Source: Homalodisca vitripennis
Lineage: Eukaryota > Arthropoda > Insecta > Hemiptera > Cicadellidae
Length of the DNA: 64,000 nt
NCBI RefSeq assembly: GCF_021130785.1
Contig: NC_060214.1
Span: 46,871,001-46,935,000, forward strand
Direction of reading: 5' to 3'
Shown here: piece by piece, positions 35,954 to 48,302 of the stretch
Numbering within the stretch: the first letter of the stretch is position 1
How the letters are laid out: each line of letters opens with the position of its first letter
Translations under genes and position numbers: made by a program
Notes under the pieces: generated by a model
Databases searched by the model: none
The model's input: the letters and a program-made list of their open reading frames with translations, nothing else
What the model was told of the DNA's origin: nothing

Positions 35954-38900
35954 TAAATTATCTTTGTTCTACATTAAACCACTTTAGAGATAATTTATAG
36001 ACATACCTACGAAAAAACACACACCCATTTTCATTACAGAATAGTTTACGCGTGACAGCAAAAGAAACAAATTCATTTTTTACATGTCTGGTATTATTAT
36101 GTTTATTCTTGAGCCTTTTGATAATACTCGTAGGCTTTGTAGAAGAAAACTGAAAATTTACAAAGAACGAAATTTCTACTTAATTTGAAATATTTTAATA
36201 AATTTTAGAATAAATTTTTATTATTTTTACAATACCATTATTCTAATTTGTCGTACAGTTTTATTCAAATATTCGTTGCAAATTATTTTATATTGATTGA
36301 ATCTTGAATGGTGGTTGAGTAAATATCTGCCACTGCAACATAATCCCGTCGTTATACAGCGACAGGAAAAGGAAATGAGGAATCTTTATGCAGAAGGGTC
36401 CTCTATTTGACGACAGGATGAAAGGTGAGTTACATCAATCATAAAATGTGTTCCTTTTTCTTATCAAAGGACGGAAGGTAAGCAAGTTCAACTCTTTTTG
36501 TTGGGATGTCACATTATTTTGAGCTAGTTCTTCCTTTTGATCATACACTTTGCCCTTCATCAAGATATCACGCTTAGTTAAGTTCTTAGGAGACTTTGAA
36601 CTCTTGCTACAAGATAATCTTTGTTACATGTATTTTTATCCATTAGATATGTGTCCTTTCAGTTGCATCACTAGAAGTTTAGAGAAAATAATTAAAAAAA
36701 CGTAAACAATGAATAAAATGAGCACAATTTTTTCTATATGAAGATAACAAGTAATAAGAATGGTCTTTACATAACTTAATAAAATAGTAAAAGGAACATA
36801 TTTTCTATAAATTTTCACCTATGGATGGTTTATACACTAGATGAACCTACACTGCATACAGCAAAAAAAATATGTTATCTATAGTTGGGCAACCCCAAAT
36901 ATGTGTAATACATTACGCAAATTTCTAAATATTGAGATGAAAGGGTGTATTGTTAGAATTACTGTGGGGGAAGGCGGGTTGAGTGGGTTAGAGCCTCCTT
37001 ATTGAGCCTAAAAATAAGGGAGTACTGTCCCGTACCCACTTTGTCTGGAATAAGCTGGAACAAACCCAGCCTCTCATCTTTCAAAGTAAAATGTCTATGT
37101 GTCTATAGTAACCTCTTCCTATCTAATATAATCTTTCCAGGAAGATAATTTATCCTCAACCTCAGCTATCCTGAATATTCTCTCAAGCAAGTGCAACTTT
37201 TGCTAATTAAATGATACACGGCAATAAATTGTTTTTGTATCTTATCCAGTATGTAAAGTTTAATTTTTAAGTTGAAAATGAAGTAATATTTCATTTAATG
37301 TATGAGTAAAAATATTAACAATGATAGAAAATAACCAACATTGTTTGCCTTCAAGATTCATTAGGTGCAAAAATTTTTCGATACATTACAAATTACAAAA
37401 AGATACATTTTCCTTGTTAGAAGAGAAGTAATAGGAAATTAGTAAGTGCAGTGTTATTAGCGGACACGCTCTAAACAAACCCAGTAAAATTAAATGATGC
37501 ATTTCATTAATTTTTTTCATATAGTTCGTCACCTTTAGTTCGGTTAAAATTAAAACAATTAAAAACTTGGAGGGGACAGCCCACTCTTCATTTTTGTCTT
37601 TCTCGAAAGGTTACTCTCAGGATTCATTAATCCTCCTCAATTATTTTTTATATTAATGTTAACTATCTCCAAAACTCAGTTACAGGTAAAATTGTGTAGT
37701 GACATCTGTCAAAACGTTTACGCTGCCAAAGTCGTGTTTATACTACCTTCTGTATTCAAATATTCAGACTTTTTGAACGATGTTATTCATCTTCCCAATT
37801 TTTCTATTCATTCATACCCACACATTTAAAACTAGACAAAATAGTAATCTTGGCTTACATGTATTCAGGACTAGAACATTAAAAATAAAATATTAAATAC
37901 CTCTGACCCAAATTATTCATCAACCTTCCTGAAAAATTAATATACTGCAAACATATACCTTTATTTGAAAAAGCTTTTCTTGTGCCGTTAAGGGTATTAC
38001 TCAGTATAAGAGTATTTATAACATTTATCCTGGCTTGGTTTTCCTATTATACTCCTTAGCTCTTTCATAGAAAATAACAGTCTGATGAAATAACATAATG
38101 ATTAATTTGTATGTGTTTGTTTACTGTAACACTATTTTCTATATAATGCTCGTCTACGAACATTAAATTATTTCCCATTGAGTTTTACATACGTACCACA
38201 ATATTAACGTGGAATTTCGTACTTGTTTTTTAATATTAGTAATAGTTTTTGAATAAAAATCTTAACATATTCTGAGGAATTAATATAACTACAGAGCAAT
38301 AAATAGAATGAAATGTTTCTAAACTATAAAACAACTGCTGGGGATGTATAGTGAATATCCCGAAGCTTGTAAACAAAGATGGTGAGATTGGATTTTGTGT
38401 CTACAAAAGATTGTTTGTAAAACAGATTGACGAAATACACATTTTGTTTCCTTATTATACTAAGTAAAAGAGTGAATCCTAAAAGAAATACTATTTAAAT
38501 TTGTTTATCTATTCATTATAGTTGATATCGGTAATTTATCTGAATTCTGAAGTCCCTCATTCAATTATCCTGGATTAAGACATGGAAATCACGCTATGTT
38601 TTGAATATGTTCTTCTGTAGTGTAAAAATCGTGGTACACCAGTGGTTTAACTGAGGCTGCACACTAAGTTTGCTGTGAGTCATTTAGACTTTAACGTGGT
38701 CTCCATGTTTAAATTGTAGCAGGGTCTCTAACTTTGTGTATTTATAAAGAGCTATGTAATACATGAATAAACCAGCAGGGGATGACCTGTTATAGTTATA
38801 AAAGGTACTACTGTTTGATGCGATGTTAAGAGCAATTTGTTCCATAGTTTAAAGCAGCAATGATCAGTTGCTGTTTCAAGGCCGTAATTCAAAACACTGG

Positions 38901-41900
38901 AGTTGTTAAAAACACTAGATGAGGGGCTGTTTTGTGTTTTTTTGGACAATATTTAAATTGGAATTTGCATAATTGGTACAGTTTATATTCTCAGGTACAT
39001 ACAAAGTTCTGATAGTAATTACCTTCCCAGTCCTCATTTATCTCTAGGCAATCATTTGTGTACATTTACGGAATTACAAGTGGATAGTTATATCATTCTT
39101 ATAAATCTATATTTGAAGCATATGAAATGATTTAAACTGAAAAAATAGACAAGGGGTTTTAATATTAGTGTTTTGTTAAAATATTTCGACGTAAACGAAA
39201 TATTTTTGTCGACTTCCGTAATATAAGTTTTATAAATAATAATTTCATTTAGTATCCTTTATTATTATTGGATAATGATAATTTATATTGATATTATCAC
39301 ACTTGACGGTTCCTTTCCATGCAGGTTACAGAAATAATTAAAGGGAAGTTAGAACCTAGAATATAATAAGTAAGTAAAATGGTATGATATAACAAGCTGA
39401 GGACAGAAAATTGCCCCTTTACTATGATCTAGTTATTTATTTGATATTGATGAAACACCAATAAATGTGTATTTCAGATTCACCTTAGATTTAAAAAGGT
39501 TTTATATTTTCTTCATTTACTGAACTTAATTTTTCATATTATAGTATCTAGATCTTTAACCAAGCAGCTTTTATTAAATTGCAAGAATGGAAACGACGAA
39601 AATTTTATTTTAAAAACTAAAGAAAACTTATTAATCACGTTCATTAAGCATAAATGACCTATAATAGTGAAAAATATATGAGAGAGCAGTCCAGTCGTAT
39701 CTCGTACAACACCAGACTTCCAGTCTTACTATTTCAGAGCAACTGTTTATATACCCACGGAATTGTTTATAAACCAAACGCATGATTTCTGTGAAGCAAG
39801 TATTGCACTTTCCTGCCCAATGAAACTCATCCGCAGTCCTTTCTCACTTTTGGATTCTGTAATCGTGATTTGAAAATAAAAAAGACCAACAAAAGAAAAA
39901 AAGGAAAAAATTTAAACTCGAATTGGCGTTGGAAATATAATTCACTCGAACCAGTGATCACAGCCTACGTGAGAGAAGTCACGGGTAGTGGTTATTAATG
40001 ATGCATTTATTTCTTTCACCGGAAAGTTAAATTATTACAAGAAGTACAATAATACAATGTACTACGCCACACCTTAAATATTAGTTGTCTGTGTTTTTAT
40101 TAATATAACTGCAAACAGACATACATACGTATATTAAAGTGAAATATAATTAGGGGAACTTTGATCACTTTCACGTATGAAAACATACTAAAGGATTCTC
40201 CAATTTGTTTAACAACCCTGCACAAACTAACTAAAATAAATTAATTACAACCGTATTGTTTTTTATTTACTTGTAAATACACTATATGAAATAGAAATTA
40301 TTTACATTGATTATTTTAAAATCTTTAAATTTTGTATTTCTCTTTACAAAACCGAATATCTAGAAATAAGTGTCACAATTGACTGTAGACTCTTTGCATA
40401 ACGTTTAGACTTTTAGCTAAGGTGATATATAATTTTTAAAACTTAAATTTCCCTTTCCAGATTCAGTTTTGCCTCACTGATCTTTCACATATGTAATTAA
40501 CGGTCCAAAAATTTTGTTATCTATCCGAGAATATCAGTTATTACTTAAAAGCATCGGTGAAACTTAAAAAGGTTTATTTACGAAACTTCTGTTAAACCGA
40601 ACGGTATTCCGTCCGAAGCAGCCTAATAAATGTGTATAATGTAAGACCTGCTTTATAATTTTACAATTCTAATTCTTAATATATTATTATCATAATATGA
40701 TTCATTGTAAAATCTAGTATTAATATGGTAATTTAGTTTCTAGTAATGCAGCTGTTGTAGTTTGTTTCTCAATAAAAATAGTACAGTATTATTTTAGTAA
40801 TCCTAATTCAATTCTATTTTTTTTTTACCAAAAATGTATATAGCACAGTACGATATTTACATAATTCATTCATACATAATAACTATTTCAATTTCTAAGT
40901 AGATTTTTGAACTGTATATGTAAACATTTATTAACATGTAAATTATAAAAGAAATTTATAGTCATTCCAACGTAACAATAAAAAGTAAAACATTTATACA
41001 CATTTAAGAATAAAAGTGTTATTAAAAATGTTTTATGCGTATGATATTAGGTTCTGACGAAATATACACTACAAAATATAGCTGCGAGTTTAGATTATCC
41101 CGTTGACAAAAATTTAAAGAAGCTTGTAAAGAAATCCTAGGCTTTGAATTTCTGAAAAAGACTTGTAAATATGTTAGAGTTCTTTCTATACAAAAATACA
41201 AATATGACAAGAAATTTTTCATAAGTAATTATACAGCATTATTGATATATGAAAATAAATGTTTATATGACGTTTTAACTAGCATAAAAATATTTTTCAA
41301 TATCTTAAATAATTTATACAAAATTAAAAATCTTCTAGTCATACTAAAAACTTCATATTTAGTAATAGCAGTAACATTTTACTCTGTACTGGTAAGTAAC
41401 ACTATTTGATGCATAGTTTTCTACTCAAAAATTTCCAAAAAACAAATAACCTTAATAATAATAATAGTAAAAATTGTACTATTACCAGTCTGTCTCAAGT
41501 TGCTAATGTCTCAAGCTATGAATGGAAAATAGGTAAGAGATTAGTATGCAGTACTATAATTTGACGAATTTTGAGGTTCATTTGAAAGGAAAATAGAAAT
41601 AATCTTTGTTAAATAACTAGTTATGTATTAAATTTCTTATTATACAATAAAAAATCCGTTTCGTAAAATAATAAAGATCACTTTATATTGCCTTGTATAC
41701 CTTCAAAAGGGGGTGGAAACACATGTTACACCTACTAGGCTATGTTAAAACTTTTCTGCTGCTCAAAGGATATTAATTTATCTCAGATTACCTCAGTGCA
41801 ATACTTATTATATTTTGCTATAATAAAGTAAATTTGATAGATATATGTAGAGTTTTTAAAGCTACATTGATTTTTTTAAATTAAAACTTAAATTAAATAA

Positions 41901-42815
41901 AAATTTTGGGATCTAAATATTGGGACTTCATTTATATTAGATTGTGAAATGTCAGGGTAAAATCGAACATGTAATCCTTTGGCAAGTTAGCACTGGTAGT
42001 TTTAAATTGTTAGGAAGGCAGGTTGACTGCCTTGAATTGATTAGAACTTGTCTTATTGTGAGTATTGTTCTCCTGGTTTGATACAGCTGGACCAATGAGA
42101 GAGCTCTACGGATGTCCTGCAAAGGTGATTGGAAAGGGAAGTATTTAAGCACCCGCTCATAATTTTCGCCCTTTTTTTTGGTTATTTACGTGAGTAAAGT
42201 TAATTGCAGTGCGCCGTTTTTCTTAAATTTTTTTCCGCGAGTGATTTTGAGAAAAAAACTAAATTCATAGAAACTACAGAACAATCTGAATAACTTATTC
42301 TCGAAGAACAATAGAGCATAATAGAATCATACAAGTTACATTTGGTTCATGTTTGCAAGAGAAGTGAATTAAAATTGAACTTTTTTAATAACTTTTATTG
42401 AGATTTGAAAAGGTAGTAATTTATTAATATTTAACTGTAACTGTTTTATTGTGAATTATTAATTGAAAATTAATTGAACTTTAATAATTGTTAGAGAGAG
42501 ACTTGTAATCTGAATTGCAGAGACTTGAAAGTTAAGGTTCAAATAGTGTAAAAAGAAGTTGAAATTTTTATTTTGAATTTTGAGTGATCTTAGAAGTGAA
42601 CATTTTTTTTTATTATTTCCAAGTAGTATTTCATTCTTATTTTAAAACTTTATTATTTTATTTTAGAAGAGAGCTCTGATTTTTAGTTTGATATATTTGA
42701 TTAATATTTTTATTTCTTGCCAAAGGAATTTTTAAATTTACAAAAAGGTTTGTCAATTCTTTGTGGAAAATAGAGGGATAAAAATTCTGAAACGTTGAAC
42801 TTATTATTTTGCCAG
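35954..42815. other. AT-rich non-coding stretch with two diverged repeat copies
   Basis: 36828-36940 weakly matches 46423-46545, and 38363-38455 matches 13094-13195 inverted. At 42085-42175 a CCAATGAG box, a GTATTTAAG box about 45 bp later and a GTGAGT donor-like site about 45 bp beyond that look like a core promoter or an LTR, but no second LTR or downstream gene was found. Otherwise nothing is visible. Confidence 0.4.
38363..38455 (+). repeat. Dispersed repeat, copy 2 (partner at 13094-13195)
   Basis: Inverted match to 13094-13195, 25 kb away, ending in TTTTGTTTCCTTA on both. The family is unknown. Confidence 0.6.
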
Positions 42816-42970
42816 TTAACACGTTCACTGCTGACATGGAAATTCATTATTGTGCAAATGCTGAAATATTGTATTTTATTTTTGGATGTTTATTATTTCT
42901 TAATTTATTATGTACATGTTCACGAAATGTTTTATTCAAAAATTAGCAATATAATGTAAAAAATAATAAA

Positions 42971-43043
42971 TGACGCCGCTTGGCGTCATCAGCATATGGC
43001 ATCTGGTTTTGATGGGATATGCTGATGACGCCAAGTGGCGTCG
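42971..43043. repeat. Left subterminal palindromic modules, inverted pair
   Basis: TGACGCCGCTTGGCGTCATC+AGCAT at 42971-42995, and its inverse partner (ATGCTGATGACGCC...) at 43019-43043. Each has a GACGCCnnnTGGCGTC palindromic core. They are probably transposase-binding or hairpin-forming sites, by analogy with the internal repeats that piggyBac elements need. Confidence 0.85.
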
Positions 43044-43195
43044 TTCTTGTTTTTACGAAACTAACTCGAACTATAATATAAGTATTGATAAATGTATTGG
43101 GTACTTACCTTGTATCCATAGTTTTTATTCTTTATAAAATATAATATTCACAACAAGTTTATATTTACACTATATACATTGACACTTTTATACTT

Positions 43196-44932
43196 TTACT
43201 TGTGGTAATTTATAAAACAGTCACCCAGACATAGACCAGGTTTACTGTCGCACGCCTCACATTGATATATTGTGTCTTTACGAATACCTTTACTGTAACA
43301 CATTACACAACGTTTTCGTAGCCTTCTTCGTTTATCTCCCATTGGGAGCTTTGTCGGTTGGCGTTCGGAAATATTTGGCATATTACGGGGTAACGGCTGG
43401 TTGTCTGCGGCATTCAAAAGATTCCTAATTATGTCAAGTCTGAATGTCAACAATGTCATTTTATCTCCAATATTGTTTTGACGAAACAGTAAAAAAGCAT
43501 TCAAAACTGCCATTTGTAAAATGTGCACAAATACCTTTTTGTACCAGCGGATTGTTTTTCTTTCTGCTGGATAATAACTAAGCATCTGATCCTGCCTATC
43601 TATGCCGCTCATATACTTGTTGTATTCTATTATTGGAAGAGGCTTTGGTTTTTCTACTCCTCGTTTATTCACTGACACGTTCATCTCATTTTCAAATTGG
43701 CTGGATATATATAGAACGTTTCTCTTATCCTTCCATTTTCCAACTACAACTCCTTCATGATATTTTGCACATGTTTCACCCTTCTTGAGTTTAGCTTGGA
43801 CAACTTCTACTGGATTTTGTTGCCTATCTACACGCAGAGTCCCTGTTATGTACGTTCTTTGTTGTAACAACTGTTTAGTCAAATTGACACTGTTATAAAA
43901 ATTATCTGCATAAACTGAATGGCCTGCGTTCAGACGTTCTCTTAGTAGATGCAGTACTACTTTTGCAGTGTGTCCCACACCACCTAACTCATCCAAAGCT
44001 CCAGAATATATACAGAACTTCATTGTAAGTCCATTAGGTTCACAAAGAAGATAAAACTTTATACCGTATTTGTGTTTTTTGTTTTTTATATATTGTCTAA
44101 AGACTAGGCGACCACGCCACAGGATCATCGACTCATCAATGGACAGTTCTCTTTTTGGTGCATAAATGTTAAGCATTTTGTTATTGAAATGGTCTATCAG
44201 GGGCCTAACTTTCTGTAGTCGATCAGTACTATCTTGATCTACTTTGGCAAAGTGAAGGCAACGTAAAATACCCATAAACCGATCACGTGACATGTGTTTC
44301 CCAAAACAAGTTTGGAACAGTTCATCTCTTTTCCAATAACTCTCTAGTCTTGGCATTTTTACTATTCCTGTATGTAGAAAGAGGCCCAAAAATACCTTTA
44401 GCTCTTGGATATTTAGGTCTCGCCAGTAACTCATGCGTGAGTGTTGTGCATGGGAACTAGAAAGAAATACTTCTTCTGCGTATATATTAGTTTCCCTAAC
44501 AATTGATTGCAGCATAACGTCATCTAAAATTAATGTCAAATAATCCATAGGCTTATTATTACCCGGTATTGGAACCTTAAGACCAGTAGGTTGGTTAAAT
44601 ATAAAAGTTTTCAAAGCAGGATTGTCATTCCATACTAACTGAGGTAAATCAGCTCTTCTCCTACCTTGTGTAGTTTGGACTGCACTGGCAATGGCAATGG
44701 GAGCAACCGTAGCTGGAACAGTAGGTGATGGAAGCGTCTGAACTAATCCATCCTGTTCATCTTCCTGGGTGTCATTACCACAGCTATCTAAATCCCAATC
44801 ACTTTCCCCGGGAATATAACTGTCACCACTACTCAGTGCTTCAGATTCCGTGTCAGAATTCAACTCGCGGTCAATTTCACTTATTGTCATATCTTGGGTT
44901 TCACGAGAGGTATTCGGCATATTATAACTCAT
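43196..44932 (-). CDS. piggyBac transposase
   Basis: Encodes 578 residues from the Met at 44932 (MSYNMPNTSRE). The frame is open 17 codons further upstream to another Met, but this start, or the Met four codons later, fits the family better. The N-terminal ~95 residues are acidic and Ser-rich, as usual. The DDE_Tnp_1_7 core follows, with catalytic aspartates D266 (LSIDESMILWRG), D343 (VYADNFYNS) and D445 (MSGIDRQDQM), almost the positions known from the cabbage-looper enzyme. The C-terminus is a Cys-rich zinc domain (RCVMC...YQCEACDS...C...C...H) that binds the element ends. The enzyme cuts and rejoins at TTAA. It lies between intact TIRs, with no stops or frameshifts. Host domestication is an alternative, but the intact ends argue for a live or recent transposon. 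Confidence 0.95.
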   Translation of the reverse strand: MSYNMPNTSRETQDMTISEIDRELNSDTESEALSSGDSYIPGESDWDLDSCGNDTQEDEQDGLVQTLPSPTVPATVAPIAIASAVQTTQGRRRADLPQLVWNDNPALKTFIFNQPTGLKVPIPGNNKPMDYLTLILDDVMLQSIVRETNIYAEEVFLSSSHAQHSRMSYWRDLNIQELKVFLGLFLHTGIVKMPRLESYWKRDELFQTCFGKHMSRDRFMGILRCLHFAKVDQDSTDRLQKVRPLIDHFNNKMLNIYAPKRELSIDESMILWRGRLVFRQYIKNKKHKYGIKFYLLCEPNGLTMKFCIYSGALDELGGVGHTAKVVLHLLRERLNAGHSVYADNFYNSVNLTKQLLQQRTYITGTLRVDRQQNPVEVVQAKLKKGETCAKYHEGVVVGKWKDKRNVLYISSQFENEMNVSVNKRGVEKPKPLPIIEYNKYMSGIDRQDQMLSYYPAERKTIRWYKKVFVHILQMAVLNAFLLFRQNNIGDKMTLLTFRLDIIRNLLNAADNQPLPRNMPNISERQPTKLPMGDKRRRLRKRCVMCYSKGIRKDTIYQCEACDSKPGLCLGDCFINYHK

Positions 44933-45097
44933 TATAACATTATATTTATTTACGCACTGATAATTTAAACTCAAAACGAACACTTAAACTAATAAGTATA
45001 ACTTATTACACGAGTAATCACTCTGAAAAACAACCACTTACTGACTGATAAGACAGGATAATATGGCTACAAGTTTTGGCTTGCAAAAAGGTGGGAG

Positions 45098-45164
45098 TGA
45101 CGCCAACTGGCGTCATCAGCATACAAGGAACGTTCCGTGTGACACCAACTGGCGTCATCAGCAT
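45098..45164 (+). repeat. Right subterminal palindromic modules, direct pair
   Basis: TGACGCCAACTGGCGTCATC+AGCAT at 45098-45122 and a copy with one change (TGACACC) at 45140-45164, 42 bp apart, just inside the right TIR. Same core as the left pair. Confidence 0.88.
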
Positions 45165-45176
45165 TGAACGTGTTAA

Positions 45177-47397
45177 AAATAAATCCATTGTTTTTATTAT
45201 TTAGAACTGTGATTTTTATTTTAGACAAACCAGATAATATTTTATAGTTAACAAATTTAGTAATACATTGTACTTAATATTCACTAGAATCTTTACTAAT
45301 CAAAAAATATTTTATATCGTCTTGGATGTATTATTGATGATTTAAATATTAATAATCTGGAATATTAATATCAACAATCCAAGTCGTTATAATATATTAA
45401 ACATGTTTTAGTCTAATTGTCTTACAGCCAATTACATAACACAAATACACGAAACAATTCTTCTATTAGATTTCCAAGAACATTTGTAATAGCGAGGTGT
45501 AATGCCATATAAATTTAATAACTCTTTATGTAGGTTGATGGATTAAAATATATGTACTATTATTGTATAAACGATAAATATATAAATTTTGTATTTAAAT
45601 TGTGTGGAACAGATATTGATTTTGTATGTAAACGTGCCAAATTATTAGCAAACTCTGCCGTAGTCGGCCGGCTGCGAGGGTAGATATCAGCTAACTGGTT
45701 ATTTAATAATTGCCACTAAATTTTGTTTGTCAGAAAGTTTTAAGTAGACTGACGATTTATGCAGACCAGGAACTCCGACACATATTTGTAAATAGATATT
45801 TATAAAATATCTACTAATTAAGTTTGTGTTTTATGATGATTTGTTAGCTAAAAATGTATGCAATGAATTAATTTATGAAATACAAGTTTAAATTCGTTCT
45901 TTATAAGATATAAATTAGGTTCTTTATAATTTATAAAAAACTGCAGTCACCCTAGTTTTACTCGTAAATAATACGTAACACACTATTAACGTTTTTCTAT
46001 ATATGGTATTGTTATTTTTAAGAAATTATTTGAATCCTGTATAACGTGTTGGCCTAAATTTCTGCATCAAAACTGTAGTGAAAACAGTTTACCAGGAGTA
46101 TAAAATCTAATAAATAGAAGAATTTATCAAGGAAAAAAGTGAAAGAGTTTACTGATAAAAAAACAGTTGAAATGTAAATTTGGACTATATATAGGATTAG
46201 AATGTATTTAGACTACCATGTATATCGTACCTGAAGTCCAGTGGTGTGGTTAAAGTAATAAAGAATGAGTGATCAAAACAGCACGGTAATTAAATGTATA
46301 ATTAATGTGAAAAGTATGTGAGAAAGTGTTAACATAGACACTGTTAATAGTGACGATAAGGTAAGTAAAAAAGTGCGTACTAAGTAAAGGGTTAACCAAC
46401 CCAGCGGGGATCACTTTTGGCTTGTTTATACCCTGCAGTTGAACCCACACTGGGCACAGCAAAAACCATGTGTCACTTAAATCTGGTCAACCTTATGGGT
46501 GCCCAGGAGCGGCACATCAATAACCGCAAATTTCGAGACTCTGGGGTTCATGGGAAGTTCGATAGGTCTAGTCTACGGTGGGAGATGACTGCTGGAACGT
46601 TAAAATTACGTGGAACAGAAATGAATGAAACGCTGGAAGTTTGAAGTTACCATGAGAAAGACGTTTAATGTAGTTCCACTACATAATCAGTCACTAACTA
46701 CCGCGTACAAACAAGGTTTAATGGCAGCTATTTTCATCATTTTTAGAAAAGTTTTACCTGAGAACTGGTAACTTAACAGCTTCTAATATACTGTATATTG
46801 TTTTAAAGCAAGTCCACAGGACTTTGGTAGTTCTATCATATAAATATGTAGAAATAGATGTTTATGTTAACCTTTGAATATTTGTTGTTTAAGATTACGT
46901 GGGGTATAATTGTACATATAAAAAATGAAAATATGTAACTAATGTTTAATAAAATACTTCCTGTACGTTTTTTTCAATAGTGAAACACACTATAGACTTA
47001 AAAATTCGCGTTGTTATGCAACAAGAATTGTAACGGACACCTATCTTGTTAGCATCATCACATCACATCAACAAGATGGCCGCCAGTAGCTGCTGAATAG
47101 GCCTCTCTGATTGGTCTGTGGAAATGTGATTTCTGCTTCTCACTTCAGACTGGAAATGCCCACTTTAACTTCTAAGTTGTGTTTTCTTTTGATTCTTACT
47201 ATAGGAACTGTCCAGTTTTGATACTCAAGCTGTTTGCCTGTGCAGAGTTCAAGATATACAACAGTATGGCACCATTATCTCAATTTTGACCGAGGGTGGA
47301 AATGTCCACTTTTGCATCTAGACGACTCTTGTACATTGTACATTTTGTACAAGTAGCACAAATATATATCGACAAGGAATTCCGTATTTACAAACTA

Positions 47398-47428
<31 letters not shown>

Positions 47429-47921
47429 CATTTATATATTAAATATAAATATATAAATCAAAATAAATAAATTATAAAAACACAAATATAAATATTGTAT
47501 ATATATATATATATATATAGTCATATTTCACAAACATTTATTATATCCAAAACTGAAGAATTCAATACTCTAAGAACAATAATAAGAACAAGACTTTCTT
47601 ATCTATCTCCCCCTTAGTAAACAAAAATATTTATATTTCATTACATAGAATGTTATCCACCATTGTCCGGATAACGTTTATTTTATTTCTACATTTGTTG
47701 CTGTAGACACAGGTTTACAGTGCATAGCAAGCGTCATTTATATTTCAACTACCTCTCAATAATTTTCAATTCCATTCTGACTTTTATTTCACCACTTCAA
47801 TTGCACTTGTTATCTATTTCAGCTGTTTTAATTTCCAATTAATTAGCAATGGCGATTTTACATGAACTCGCCCACCTAATAAGGCCCTTTCGACATTAAT
47901 ATATTTCTTTATACATTTGCT
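45177..47921. other. AT-rich non-coding stretch
   Basis: 46423-46545 is a diverged relative of 36828-36940. 47140-47320 contains two similar TGGAAATGCCCACTTT-type phrases. (TA)n lies at 47401-47429 and 47498-47519. A short ATGGCCGCC start at about 47077 stops after six codons. No gene is called. The plus ORF 46417-46644 lies in the repeat and shows no family match. Confidence 0.45.
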
Positions 47922-48051
47922 TTACGCCTTCAGGAATCTTACTGATTCGATTGATTCGAATGTGTACAAATAGAGCTTCAGAAGCTGATAGTCTGTAGTT
48001 GAACTGTGTAGTTTTTCTTCTCCTAATCTCACATTGGTAAATATCCAAGCC
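47922..48051 (-). other. Candidate terminal coding exon, unrecognised gene
   Basis: On the minus strand the acceptor ACATTGTCACAG at 48052 opens a 130-bp stretch. Read in the phase left by the upstream exon (48133-48302), it encodes GAWIFTNVRLGEEKLHSS, then TTDYQLLKLYLYTFESIES, VRFLKA and a TAA stop at 47922-47924. The frame starting at the acceptor itself is also open for about 50 codons (GLDIYQCEIRRRK...), so the choice depends on the splice phase. I do not recognise the product. The intron of 81 bp between the two candidate exons is a common size for insect genes. Confidence 0.4.
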
Positions 48052-48132
48052 CTGTGACAATGTACTGTTATATTTGAAAACAAATAAAAAAATTATACAA
48101 TAAAAATAACGCAGTTACTGTTATACTCTTAC

Positions 48133-48302
48133 CCAGCCAAAAACTGTTTAATGAATCGGTTATGATCTACTTGTTCCATCCTGCTAACACATAAGTGTGA
48201 GATTGACTCAATGATTGTCTCATGTAGAACCGACTGGCATGTTGCCACATCTTCCAGACCATTATACAAACATCGTAACATCCTTTGGTGCTTTCGAACA
48301 TT
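48133..48302 (-). other. Candidate coding exon, unrecognised gene
   Basis: On the minus strand the frame is open from 48302 to the donor GCTGG|GTAAGAG at 48133/48132: NVRKHQRM, then LRCLYNGLEDVATCQSVLH, ETIIESISHLCVSRMEQVD and HNRFIKQFLAG. The residue mix (Cys, His, Trp/Tyr, acidic and basic) looks like real protein rather than AT-driven ORF. The donor is strong. The upstream acceptor is weak, with several AG options near 48285-48292. It leaves two bases that combine with the first base of 47922-48051. No other exons of this gene were located. Confidence is limited by the lack of homology. Confidence 0.42.

Larger units (their letters stand above)
42820..45172 (-). mobile_element. piggyBac transposon, apparently intact
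   Basis: 2353 bp between TTAA sites at 42816-42819 and 45173-45176, the target duplication of the piggyBac superfamily. The ends start CACGTTCACTGCTGAC and CACGTTCAATGCTGAT, a TIR of about 16 bp with two mismatches. The interior holds one long minus-strand transposase gene without stops or shifts. Four palindromic 25-bp modules sit just inside the ends. Everything needed for an autonomous copy appears to be present, though activity cannot be judged from sequence alone. Confidence 0.95.

Noticed and set aside
36340..36500. Plus-strand exon-like pieces ending in AAAG|GTGAGT and GAAG|GTAAGC
   Set aside because: All frames of the first piece contain stops, and the second would be only 8 bp long.
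42971..43043. CRISPR-like repeat-spacer array at the piggyBac end
   Set aside because: Only two repeats per end, palindromic and in mixed orientation, inside a eukaryotic transposon.
46417..46644. 75-codon plus ORF as a host gene
   Set aside because: It overlaps a diverged repeat also found at 36828-36940, where the frame is not kept.
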